Shown here one piece after another: positions 15,738 through 24,053 of a stretch of 64,000 nucleotides of DNA. Origin of the DNA: an uncultured Lachnospiraceae bacterium (GTDB lineage: Bacteria; Bacillota; Clostridia; Lachnospirales; Lachnospiraceae); contig CANRNJ010000018.1 in NCBI GenBank assembly GCA_947631955.1, positions 1-64,000 on the forward strand, in the 5' to 3' direction. Both the position numbers and the translations under genes were made by a program. The notes beneath the pieces are model-generated. The model did no database searches, was not told where the DNA came from, and was given only the letters and a program-made list of their open reading frames with translations. Position 1 is the first letter of the stretch; each line of letters opens with the position of its first letter.

Positions 15738-16522
15738 CGCCGCCACCCGTAAAACGGGTGGCTCGACTCGCCGGGTATAACCCCTCGACACCGGACAGCG
15801 TCTCAAGGCGCCCCTGACTTTCTCTCCGTTCAAGCCACTATTGCACTTGACGCGTTGCTTATACCCCTGAAGGGGTATTTGTACTACTCCGACCTAACCC
15901 TTAAAAGGATCTTCATATTCCTTTACACTGAGCTTATCCTGCATGATATCGTACTTCTCCTGGTCTTCGATATATTTTCTGATTGCCGCTTCATTTAAAC
16001 CTACTGTACTGACATAATATCCTTCTGACCCAAAATGCCGGTTTCCAAACTTGTATTTCAGGTTTGCGTGCCTGTCGAAAATCATGAGTGCCGGCTTTCC
16101 CTTTAAGCACCCCATAAAGCTTGATACACTCATTTTGGGCGGTATACTCACCAGCATATGGATATGATCCGGCATCAAATGCCCCTCGATAATCTCTGCT
16201 CCTTTGTAGGAACACAGTTGTTTCAAAATATCCCGTATATCACTTTTTAATTGATTATATATAACTTTTCGCCTATACTTAGGAGTGAATACGATATGAT
16301 ATTTGCACATCCACTTTGTATGTGCCAGATCATAATTCTTATTCGCCATAAAATCACCTTTCCTTTCTTACAATAGTGACTGAACAACTCTATTGTAGCG
16401 GAAAGGTGATTTTTTGTATAACAGGCTGACTCCACCCGCATAGCAGGTGGGTTTTGGTTTCGGGCATTTCCATTTTTCGGAACACGAAAAACTCCAATGC
16501 CCTCAACAGGCTAAAGCCCATA
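15738..16522 (-). mobile_element. IS200-like insertion sequence, copy 1
   Basis: This ~785-bp element has one Y1 transposase gene and subterminal hairpins rather than inverted-repeat ends: GCCACCCG-TAAAA-CGGGTGGC on the left, TACCCCTGAAGGGGTA, and CCACCCG-CATAG-CAGGTGG on the right. The limits were set by comparing it with the copy at 26799-27582, which matches from CGCCGCCACCC to AGGCTAAAG. IS200-type elements move as single strands and make no target duplication. Confidence 0.85.
15894..16349 (-). CDS. tnpA: IS200-family Y1 transposase TnpA, intact
   Basis: This 151-residue HUH endonuclease cuts and joins single-stranded IS ends. The metal-binding HUH motif is HIH at residues 62-64 (PDHIHMLVSIP) and the catalytic tyrosine is probably Y126 in RKYIEDQ. 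The N-terminus YHIVFTPKYRRKV is typical. The length is normal for the family. It is the likely active source for the second copy, whose reading frame is broken. No tnpB is present. Confidence 0.95.
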   Translation of the reverse strand: MANKNYDLAHTKWMCKYHIVFTPKYRRKVIYNQLKSDIRDILKQLCSYKGAEIIEGHLMPDHIHMLVSIPPKMSVSSFMGCLKGKPALMIFDRHANLKYKFGNRHFGSEGYYVSTVGLNEAAIRKYIEDQEKYDIMQDKLSVKEYEDPFKG

Positions 16523-16527
16523 CAAAA

Positions 16528-16554
16528 GAGCCACCCCGCAATGCGGAGTGACTC
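16528..16554 (-). terminator. Imperfect hairpin beyond the EF-Tu-like fragment
   Basis: GAGCCACCCCGC and GCGGAGTGACTC form an imperfect stem between the IS end and the fragment stopping at 16600. It would be the 3' terminator of a minus-strand gene now reduced to its tail. Confidence 0.5.
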
Positions 16555-16599
16555 CCTTTCTCTTTAGTAAAATATCTTTATTACATTTCAGTAATGAAA

Positions 16600-16669
16600 T
16601 TACTCAATAATCGTAGCAACCCTACCGAAACCAACCATTTTACCACCCTCACGAACTTTTGCGCCGGAA
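16600..16669 (-). pseudogene. Remnant resembling the C-terminus of EF-Tu
   Basis: Reading on the minus strand gives AKVREGGKMVGFGRVATIIE and a stop. This resembles the EF-Tu ending (REGGRTVG...IIE or IIK). Nothing upstream continues the frame as EF-Tu. It may mark a recombination or integration joint at the left border of the island. From 16670 to 16904 I see no gene; a short motif ACGCATTTA is repeated three times near 16820-16855. Confidence 0.35.
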
Positions 16670-16894
16670 ATCGTTATATTTTTATATGATTTTAGAGGCG
16701 TTTTCAACACTTTTTTCTTGGGCATGCGCCTTGTATCTGAGGTTTTTGGATTTTTTGTTATCGTGGTGTTATCACAAGACGAATTGCATCCATTTGCGTA
16801 TTAAATGCGTTTCCACTCAAAAAACGCATTTAGGACGCATTTAAACGCATTTATTTTTATAATACCTAGCCGCATGTCCTTTTCCTTCCAATTT

Positions 16895-16904
16895 CCCCCC
16901 CCCC
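16895..16904. repeat. C10 homopolymer tract
   Basis: Ten consecutive C on the plus strand, directly after the stop codon of the minus-strand winged-helix remnant. It is one of four such tracts confined to the island. Confidence 0.9.
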
Positions 16905-17108
16905 TTATTCCTCGCTCAACCTATATCGCCTTGTCTTATTTGCACCACTTGCTTCTATTCTGCCTTGTTCTTGCAGTTCTTGAAGGAATCGTCTCGCTCT
17001 GCGCTCTTGGACTTCCAAAAAGGGACAAACATCTTTGCATGTGCATTCCTACTGTTCTGATAAATGTTGGAGAATTCTCTCTAGCTGCTGTTGTGTCTTT
17101 ATCGGCAT
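16905..17108 (-). pseudogene. Winged-helix tail fragment broken by an in-frame TAG
   Basis: The frame starts MPIKTQQQLERILQHLSEQ, meets TAG at 17049-17051, then continues ECTCKDVCPFLEVQERRARR to RYRLSEE and TAA. This is the usual C-terminal winged helix of AlbA_2/Fic-type or ATP-binding regulators. The upstream enzyme part is missing. It is probably a leftover of a lost gene in the island. No gene is seen from 17109 to 17356. Confidence 0.55.
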
Positions 17109-17356
17109 TTTCTTACCTATGCTTCTTTCTGATTCGGAATCGTGGATCTAACCAAAGCCTTTCCTGATTTGGCAAGCACCGCGATAGACATAATTGGTTT
17201 AATTTAAGATTTTTAAGCACCCTCAACAACCCAAAATTAATGAAACGTGTTGTAATGCAGCATTTTTACAGTATTTAACGGATATTGCAGCCAGTAGGGA
17301 TAAAAGAATAAAATAAAACCCACTTGTTAACTCTGATATAGTTACTAACCTTTTAA

Positions 17357-18355
17357 TTATTTTATGCTTTTCTGAACATTATCAATTTGGTTTCCAAATC
17401 TATGTATATCTTTACGAATTATATCCCATTGTTCAATAGATATCTTATACTCATCTGTATGCTTTGCACAATCAGTAGGACATTTCCTAGACTCAAGTTG
17501 TTTCATGGTATCATAATACAATATATATTTCTGTGTCTTACATACATCTAGCTTTTTGTGTGCCAATGTATTTCTAGCTTTGACAATATCAGTAATATAT
17601 TGTTCTACCGAAATATCTTCAAACGATATTTCCGCATCATATTCCAACATTTTAGAAAATATTTCATATTTTAGATGGATTGGAAACAATTCACTCCCCA
17701 ACCCCATAACTTTATTTATATTTTTTATTCCACCTTCCTCTAATTTGCTGATTTCATCACTTGCCTGCTTTACAAATGTTTCTTTTTTGGTTTTTATATA
17801 ATCCAAAAGCATATCTGATATTTCTCTCTTTTGTTTTTGAGTCAAATTATCAAACCTATTTAAAATATATGACTGAACAGTAAAATCATTTTCGGAAGTT
17901 TGATCCATTAAATATCCTCTAATATTTGATAGTGAAGTTAAATGTCTTGCATTCTTTTTTATCAACCAATAGCTTTTATCATCAAAATTTTCCTTATTAG
18001 CTACATATACTCCTTCGAACGAAAGAATATCATTTTTGATTATGTTCTCTATTTCACTCTCCCAATCAGATGAATAGAACAATATATCCGAATCTAGTTT
18101 CTTAGTTCTTAAATCTGCTATCAATTTATCCCCCTCTACTTTCGAGGATAAAGAATAGTCAATAAAAAATATATCATATATTTTAAATCCACTCTCATTC
18201 TGCTTAATCATATCAAAAAATTCCATAACATCCTGAATATAATGAAATTTTATAGATATACCAATATCTTCTGCAAAGGCTTCTAAAATCTCTTTTGATT
18301 CATCAAAGTAAGCTTTCGTATCTTCAATCCATAATATATTCATATCGTATCTCAT
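17357..18355 (-). CDS. Receiver-HEPN fusion protein, probable RNase effector
   Basis: This is a 332-residue cytoplasmic protein. Residues 5-125 look like a response-regulator receiver: acidic pair E11-D12 in ILWIEDT, phospho-acceptor D66 in FFIDYSL, S95/S96 in ILFYSSD and a lysine near 121. The C-terminal half is helical and carries R261-N-x3-H266 (ARNTLAHKK), the R-x4-6-H catalytic motif of HEPN RNases. There is no DNA-binding domain. The start overlaps the stop of the double-GHKL ATPase gene (ATGA), so the two are coupled like a kinase and its regulator. I infer that phosphorylation switches an RNase, as in an abortive-infection response. The genes are AT-rich compared with the host. Confidence 0.65.
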   Translation of the reverse strand: MRYDMNILWIEDTKAYFDESKEILEAFAEDIGISIKFHYIQDVMEFFDMIKQNESGFKIYDIFFIDYSLSSKVEGDKLIADLRTKKLDSDILFYSSDWESEIENIIKNDILSFEGVYVANKENFDDKSYWLIKKNARHLTSLSNIRGYLMDQTSENDFTVQSYILNRFDNLTQKQKREISDMLLDYIKTKKETFVKQASDEISKLEEGGIKNINKVMGLGSELFPIHLKYEIFSKMLEYDAEISFEDISVEQYITDIVKARNTLAHKKLDVCKTQKYILYYDTMKQLESRKCPTDCAKHTDEYKISIEQWDIIRKDIHRFGNQIDNVQKSIK

Positions 18356-20484
18356 AATTTAACAAACCTCACATGTAATATAAATCCTTTTCCATATTCT
18401 GATTCAATACTTACCGTTCCATTTAAATCATTTTCTACAATATCCTTTATATGATATAGGCCAACTCCTGTTCCTGTGGCTGTAAAACCCTTTCCAAATT
18501 CAAATAATTCATCTAGATTTTCTGTCTGAGGATCGGCCCCCTCTCCATCATCAATAAAATCAATCGTAAAAACATTACCATTTTCCCCTAACACAATTTT
18601 TAATAAATTGGCATCGTGTTTTTCAGAATTGCTTACTACATTATCCAAAATAATGGCTATATCCTGCGGAACAAATTTCATTTCTACACCATATTCATCA
18701 TTTCGAACCACTTGAATCCGCATTCTATCTGAACGGCTTAAAATATTTACTGCATACTCTTCAATAAAATCAAACAGATTCCCTTCCATAAATTCTTCTT
18801 TTGTATCAAATTGTGCCATAGCACTATATTCCAGTACTGCCTGCATTCTAGAATTCAAATAAGATATTTTTTTTAAGCACAACCACGCATCTTCCTCCTT
18901 AAACTTTCCACGTTTCAATTTTATGACATTATTTTTTACTATTTTGGAAATCGTAGCAGAATTGATACGTATCATATGCAAACGCTTGGCAAAATTAATT
19001 TGATTTTCATCAAGAGAATCTACCAGAAAATGGTTTCTCTTTTTTTCGCTCCCCAAATGTTCATTTAGTAAATCTGCCCTTTTTTCTTGCTCGTATTTTT
19101 CTTCCTCTGCTTTTTTCATTTGTGCGATTGCATCTTCTTTATCTTTTTCTGATTTAATGCGTCTTGCTTCCTCTTCCCTTTTCTCCTGTTCTATTTTTTC
19201 TTTTTCCGCCTCACGATAATTCTGTTCCTCTTTATTAATCTGTGTACCAATATTAGCTCGTGTTCGAATCAATGCACTAATAATTGGCTTTAAAATTTCT
19301 ATCAATAATTGTACTCTTTCGTTATTTTCTACAAATCCCTGTCTATTAGAGGTTGCTATATCTCCCAACTCATTATCATCCAAGATATCAAAGCTAATCT
19401 CTCCCTCTATATAGTTTGCAAACGCTTGCGTATTTTTTACATAATCAAGGAAATTTTCAACCGCTAATTTTTTCCTAACATATAATCTAAGCTGATTAGG
19501 TCTGTAAACTTTATTCTTTAAATATTCCGGATCATTTCTCTGTGCTTCTTCTTTTTTTATTGATGTATGAATTCCAATCCATCCTGTCATACGGTACGGA
19601 AGTTTTTCTTTTGTCAAGGTCCCATCATTTTTTTGAAAATATTTTTCTCCTTCAACTTCATAATTATTTATATCTAAGAATTGCACTTCTCTTGGAACAT
19701 TATCAATTTCTTTTATTGAGCTTCCAATCATAACATGAGAAGATAATTGTTTTTCTAAATCTATATCCGTATTATTATAAAAGGCATAAAAATTTTTAAA
19801 TGCAATAGACTTTTTAACTTCTTCAAAATGTTTCAAATCCTCCGATGAATTGATGATGCAAACTTCAATTTTACTGTTCAATTCATCAATTAAATAAAAA
19901 TCTGATAGTCTTGCCTTTAATCCTTCTATAGATTTTTCACCAAAATTTGTAAGATTAACATTAGTAAGCCTAATTAATGTTCCCGAATCAATTTTTTCCC
20001 ATTCATCTTGGCATTCTATGCCAATATTGAATGCATTACATTTGTCTAATTTGGGAATGTCTGAGTCCTTAACATTTGAAGCGTCCAAGCACCATGCCGT
20101 TTCTTTAGCATTTTTTTTAGAAACCAAATAGTACTTATTAGACATATATAAGGCAGCCAATTTTCCAATACCTTTTCTACCCATTAGTTGTTTCTTTATC
20201 TCTTCACCAATTTGGGTATCTTCTCTCTTATCCTTTCCTATCAAAACATATTTCTCCGATAAATCATTATAATCCATACCCGTACCATTATCAAAGATTT
20301 CAATCGAAGAATGTTCCTGATCTATTAGATTTATATAAATTTTTACAGAATTAGCCTGTGCATCCAAGCCATTAGCTACCAATTCAGATAGTGCAGTCCA
20401 ATGGTTTGAATACAAACCTTTACCTAAAAGCCGCAATGCAAAATATGAAAAATTAAAATATATTGTATTATCTGTATTTTGCAT
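18352..20484 (-). CDS. Double-GHKL protein: MORC/Hsp90-like ATPase fused to a histidine-kinase-like module
   Basis: This 710-residue soluble protein carries two ATPase modules. The N-terminal one is Hsp90/MutL/MORC-like: ELVANGLDA (34-42), DNGTGM (65-70), GRKGIGKLA (102-110). A charged coiled coil follows (about 415-490). A helical pair around H503 (FAKRLHMIRI) resembles a kinase dimerisation domain. The C-terminal catalytic module has LDNVVSNSEKHD (613-624), DDGEG (645-649), FEFGKGF and GTGVGLYHI (671-679). There are no membrane helices or input PAS/GAF domains, so the N-terminal ATPase may itself be the sensor. The gene lies 12 bp after a m5C methyltransferase gene and overlaps the receiver-HEPN gene. 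MORC/MutL-like ATPases are known beside restriction-modification genes; this fusion is unfamiliar to me. Confidence 0.75.
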   Translation of the reverse strand: MQNTDNTIYFNFSYFALRLLGKGLYSNHWTALSELVANGLDAQANSVKIYINLIDQEHSSIEIFDNGTGMDYNDLSEKYVLIGKDKREDTQIGEEIKKQLMGRKGIGKLAALYMSNKYYLVSKKNAKETAWCLDASNVKDSDIPKLDKCNAFNIGIECQDEWEKIDSGTLIRLTNVNLTNFGEKSIEGLKARLSDFYLIDELNSKIEVCIINSSEDLKHFEEVKKSIAFKNFYAFYNNTDIDLEKQLSSHVMIGSSIKEIDNVPREVQFLDINNYEVEGEKYFQKNDGTLTKEKLPYRMTGWIGIHTSIKKEEAQRNDPEYLKNKVYRPNQLRLYVRKKLAVENFLDYVKNTQAFANYIEGEISFDILDDNELGDIATSNRQGFVENNERVQLLIEILKPIISALIRTRANIGTQINKEEQNYREAEKEKIEQEKREEEARRIKSEKDKEDAIAQMKKAEEEKYEQEKRADLLNEHLGSEKKRNHFLVDSLDENQINFAKRLHMIRINSATISKIVKNNVIKLKRGKFKEEDAWLCLKKISYLNSRMQAVLEYSAMAQFDTKEEFMEGNLFDFIEEYAVNILSRSDRMRIQVVRNDEYGVEMKFVPQDIAIILDNVVSNSEKHDANLLKIVLGENGNVFTIDFIDDGEGADPQTENLDELFEFGKGFTATGTGVGLYHIKDIVENDLNGTVSIESEYGKGFILHVRFVKL

Positions 20485-20496
20485 GAATACACCTTT

Positions 20497-21630
20497 CTAC
20501 CCTAAAATTTTTTCCATCTGTTGCGCAAACTTCATTGCTAATAGTGGTGGCACAGCATTACCAATTTGGGTTTTTATTTCTCTCCTATTTCCTGTGAATT
20601 GAAACCAGTCCGGGAATGATTGAATCCTTGCCCCTTCTCGAGGCGTTAATGCCCTATTTTGTTTATAATGAATACATCTTAATCCTGACGGCGTTGACAT
20701 ATTATTTGTAATTGTGGTGCATGGTTGATCTGCATATAGACGCCCATATGTATTTTTATACCCAGACGTTAGTCTATATTGTTCTCCTAAGATTCCTTGA
20801 TCCACCAATGTATTAATATAATTTTTCCCCTCTCCCTGTATCACAGTATTCATAATTGTTTGTATCTTATCCCCATATACTGCTAAAAAGTGCGCTGACA
20901 AAAACGTGTTTGTTCCTCTCATCAGCTTTTGATAATCATTTGTTGGCAAGCTGTCACCATATTCATGTATATCCTCACCTGATGCAATCTCTGGCAAATC
21001 CGATATTGCATCTTCTAAAGTTAACTGTACTGCTTCAATTTCTAGATTTCCAAAATCCCACTCAATCTCTAAATCATTTCTAATACCTATAATAAATACC
21101 CGTTCCCTATGTTGTGGAATTCCATAATTCACTGCATCTATAGTTTGATAAACAATATTATACCCCAATTCATCAGTAATATTCGCAAACATATTTTGAA
21201 TATTATCAATAATAAGCTTTCCTGCTTCATCTTTCATCGATAACATTCCTTTAACATTTTCAAACAAAAACATTTTGGGTTTAATTATTGATAACATTCT
21301 ATAATATTCATTGTACAATTTCGCTTTATCATCATAAACCCTACGTCCGATTGTACTATATGATTGACATGGCGGTCCACCAATGATTAAATCAACTTCT
21401 TCTTTACCTATTAATCGCAAAACTTCTTCTTCTGTTAAATTGTGTATATCACGATTTAACATATTAATATCAGGAAAGTTCAAGTGAAAAGACATTGCTG
21501 CTGCATAATCATACTCATTTGCAAAAATAATATTACAATTTCTATTACGTACAAATTTATTATTTTTTTTATTATAATAAAAGCCAAAGGTCAGTCCACC
21601 GGCTCCTGAAAATAAATCTACAATTCTCAT
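20497..21630 (-). CDS. DNA (cytosine-5) methyltransferase, linked to the GHKL/HEPN genes
   Basis: This 377-residue C5 methyltransferase has motif I LFSGAGGLTFGF, catalytic C88 in GGPPCQSYS, ENV in LFENVKGM, QHRERVF (motif VIII) and IGNAVPP (motif X). All key residues are present. The target cannot be read from the sequence. It starts 12 bp upstream of the double-GHKL gene in the same orientation, forming a three-gene operon. Upstream lie broken vsr and FokI-like endonuclease genes, which may be its former restriction partners. If so, the methyltransferase has been retained with the signalling genes after loss of restriction. Confidence 0.93.
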   Translation of the reverse strand: MRIVDLFSGAGGLTFGFYYNKKNNKFVRNRNCNIIFANEYDYAAAMSFHLNFPDINMLNRDIHNLTEEEVLRLIGKEEVDLIIGGPPCQSYSTIGRRVYDDKAKLYNEYYRMLSIIKPKMFLFENVKGMLSMKDEAGKLIIDNIQNMFANITDELGYNIVYQTIDAVNYGIPQHRERVFIIGIRNDLEIEWDFGNLEIEAVQLTLEDAISDLPEIASGEDIHEYGDSLPTNDYQKLMRGTNTFLSAHFLAVYGDKIQTIMNTVIQGEGKNYINTLVDQGILGEQYRLTSGYKNTYGRLYADQPCTTITNNMSTPSGLRCIHYKQNRALTPREGARIQSFPDWFQFTGNRREIKTQIGNAVPPLLAMKFAQQMEKILG

Positions 21631-21741
21631 CTTTAATACCTCATCCTAAATTAAACGCCATATTTTTTATAGTATTCACTTCACATATTGATGTCAACAA
21701 TTCTGTGTAATTTTTTGTCAAATTTTCGCTATTTTTATATC

Positions 21742-22163
21742 TCACACAGCTTCCTCAACAACTTTCACACATTCATCAACATTACTCAGAATATCTTTTC
21801 CCCCCCCCAGAACCGAATAACCGTCCATCCCACAAACAGCAGCCTTTTATTTATCTCATCATCACGCTCTCTGTTTCTGGAAATCTTATTGATCCAGTAC
21901 TAGCTATTATTACTCTTTTCTAATCTTGGCTTTAATACTTCCCAATCCTTCCCATGAAAAAATTCACTGTCACAGAAAATCGCTACTTTATATTTTGTCA
22001 AAGCAATATCAGGCTTTCCCGGCAATTTATCATAATTTTTTCGGTAACGATACCCCTTATTCCACAATGCCTTTCGCAACCTCACTTCAATACTGGTATC
22101 TTTTGCCTTGATATGCTGCATATTTTTTCTGCGCTGTGCCTTTGTCAAGTTATCCCTTGTCAC
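21742..22163 (-). pseudogene. vsr: vsr very-short-patch-repair endonuclease, broken by TAG and a G9 tract
   Basis: Vsr nicks T:G mismatches left by deamination of 5-methylcytosine. The frame is clear (NMQHIKAKDTSIEVRLRKAL, then FHGKDWEVLKPRLE) up to NNS, where TAG at 21900-21902 interrupts it. The same frame resumes YWINKISRNRERDDEINKR and LLFVGWTVIRFWG. A run of nine G (plus-strand C9, 21800-21808) then shifts it to an early stop at 21786. With ten G the frame would run to 21742, giving a normal length of about 140 residues. So there are two lesions: one nonsense and one potentially phase-variable. Confidence 0.85.
21800..21808. repeat. C9 homopolymer tract inside the vsr remnant
   Basis: Nine consecutive C. 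One more base would restore the C-terminal vsr frame, so slippage here has a coding effect. Confidence 0.9.
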
Positions 22164-22172
22164 ATCACTGTC

Positions 22173-23009
22173 CTATACAATATCGTTCATCAGCACCTGT
22201 CTGTTAATGCTGAAAATATCTTTGATATGCTGATGTGTGTATGGCTTTTCTCTATGCTGCTCCACCATCTTAATCACATTTGACACACTGATTGCCGAGC
22301 CATTCACAGTGGTAGCGTCTACTATGTTTTTAATTTGTTTGTCAATGTTGTTTCCAAATCCGCCTGCAATGTATGAAAAGAAAGCAAGCGGTTTGTCTGA
22401 TCTGCTGTAATTTTCAATATAGTTATGTAACATACGGTTATAATGGTCGTTACTAATCGTATATTTATGGTATGTTTTATTATCAAGTATCGCCTGAAAG
22501 CCACTTTCATTAGAAAGGAGCCGGACATCCGGCGTTAAACCGATAGGTCAAACGTGCTTTGACTCAAATCCAAATACATCCTGAAACAGCTCTACCGTTG
22601 CTTTCTCAAACTCCGTTGCCTCATCTCTGCCCTTAAATGCCATTTCAAAATATTTGGTCATAAAAGCGCCGATAGAGCCATTCGGATATGTTTCAATTAA
22701 AATGTCCTCAACTGTCTTTCCATCTGTTCCTGTCCTCTGCACAATATAATCAACAACAGACAGCGTTATCTTTGTAATTGGGCGTTCCAAAGATTCTGTA
22801 ATATAAGCCTGCCTTACTTTCTGTTTAGCAATAAGCATCGCCGTTATAGTCTGCGTCATAGCCAGATTGCGGCTGTCTTTTAGATGCCTTTGTAACTCTT
22901 TAGATTTCACTCCCGATTTGAGCCTAATAGTAATACCCACAATCAATTTATCAATAGGAACAGTATTATCTTTACATTGTTGTTTCCAATCAAAATTGAC
23001 ATACTCTTT
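22173..23009 (-). pseudogene. FokI-like type IIS restriction endonuclease, truncated and interrupted by TGA
   Basis: An open frame from 23009 without a start codon encodes YVNFDWKQQCKDNTVPIDKL, then a long segment ending FEKATVELFQDVFGFESKHV. TGA follows at 22548-22550, and the same frame then gives PIGLTPDVRLLSNESGFQ, AILDNKTYHKY and a FokI-type end to 22173. The PD...DNK pattern and the final SYIAGGFGNNIDKQIKNIV region match FokI/AlwI-like cleavage domains. The target-recognition part is missing, and CGA to TGA is a likely lesion. It lies 9 bp upstream of the vsr remnant. Confidence 0.7.
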
Positions 23010-23180
23010 TTATTGCAAATGGAGTGCATATCACTTTTCTCCATAAAATACCTCTTACACTCGCAGTATATACGGTTGAGCCAAATCATTCAACATATTA
23101 TAATCAAATGCTATAGCTATCCTATAACCATTATTTTCATACCTATTGCTGCCTGAAACTATTTATCAACATTCTTTCCA

Positions 23181-24047
23181 TTAAGTATTCTGCACCGCTC
23201 GCCAATATCTATCAAATCTTTGTCGTGCAGATGTAAATTTATGTGATGCCACGCTTGCATGCTCAATAAGCAGTTCTAAATCCTCATCCTTATATATTCT
23301 GTCATTTGTGTCAATGTTAGACATAGAATACATCCCATGCCATCCATTTTCCATATACTGAGTTGCACCACCGCCATTTACCATTTTAATAAATTTAGGC
23401 ATTGCTAAATATGTTCCGTCTAAAACAACAGCCACAGACCAAAAATGCCTTTCCATGGCAGGAATCGAAAAATCCCTGTCCCTGCCCACTCTATCACGAA
23501 TACTCGTTTTTGCCTGAACACATCCAAATACTAAATTACTGCCATTTACATTAACAATAGCATATATATCAAAATCATTACTCACTACCATCTGCCAAAT
23601 ATTATCATCATCTTCATTTGCAATCTGATTATTTTGAAGCATATTTGTTAATTCTTTTTGTAGGACAAATCGTATATTATATTGCGCCAAACGTTCTCTG
23701 GTTTGTTCAACAATATAATGTTCAAATACATGTCCACTACATTTTTTCCAACTTTGTGCCCCAGACAAAACTTTCTCAATAATTTCTTCATTAAGATTAT
23801 CCGTCGAAAAATCACCCGTTTTTCGCTTTAAATGAGATGAATATATCGCATTCCATATTTGAGCTGCATTTTCAGTCCCACGATATCGTGCATACATTTC
23901 TGTGAATGTAACTAGCATTGCTCTATGCTGGGCCTCTCTTTCAGCACTCTCCATAGCGCTATTTGAAGTTCTCCCATTCAACAAATTTGCGTACTCATTT
24001 TCAAATACTTCATTATAACGTTGCTCAACCACTTCTCTATAAGGCAT
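23181..24047 (-). CDS. Type II restriction endonuclease, BsaWI/CCGG-like
   Basis: This 288-residue protein looks intact. The active-site region is NDFDIYAIV (D158/D160) followed by FGCVQAKTSIRDRVGRDR with K180. The K-x-S-x-R-D-R arrangement is the mark of endonucleases that recognise a CCGG core, such as BsaWI, NgoMIV and relatives. I therefore predict a CCGG-containing site; flanking bases are unknown. The ATG at 24047 lies 6 nt after the methyltransferase stop, and its ribosome binding site (GGAGG) merges with the G9 tract. It forms the last gene of an operon with a controller protein and a m5C methyltransferase. Confidence 0.75.
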   Translation of the reverse strand: MPYREVVEQRYNEVFENEYANLLNGRTSNSAMESAEREAQHRAMLVTFTEMYARYRGTENAAQIWNAIYSSHLKRKTGDFSTDNLNEEIIEKVLSGAQSWKKCSGHVFEHYIVEQTRERLAQYNIRFVLQKELTNMLQNNQIANEDDDNIWQMVVSNDFDIYAIVNVNGSNLVFGCVQAKTSIRDRVGRDRDFSIPAMERHFWSVAVVLDGTYLAMPKFIKMVNGGGATQYMENGWHGMYSMSNIDTNDRIYKDEDLELLIEHASVASHKFTSARQRFDRYWRAVQNT

Positions 24048-24053
24048 ATCTAC

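Noticed and set aside
16659-17167. Plus-strand open frames left of the receiver-HEPN gene
   Set aside because: No ribosome binding sites or family sequence; the minus strand of part of this stretch encodes a recognisable winged-helix tail.
21742-23009. Stop-codon read-through (recoding) of TAG and TGA in vsr and the nuclease
   Set aside because: No recoding signal is visible, the nuclease lacks its N-terminal part and a start codon, and vsr has a second lesion; decay is simpler.
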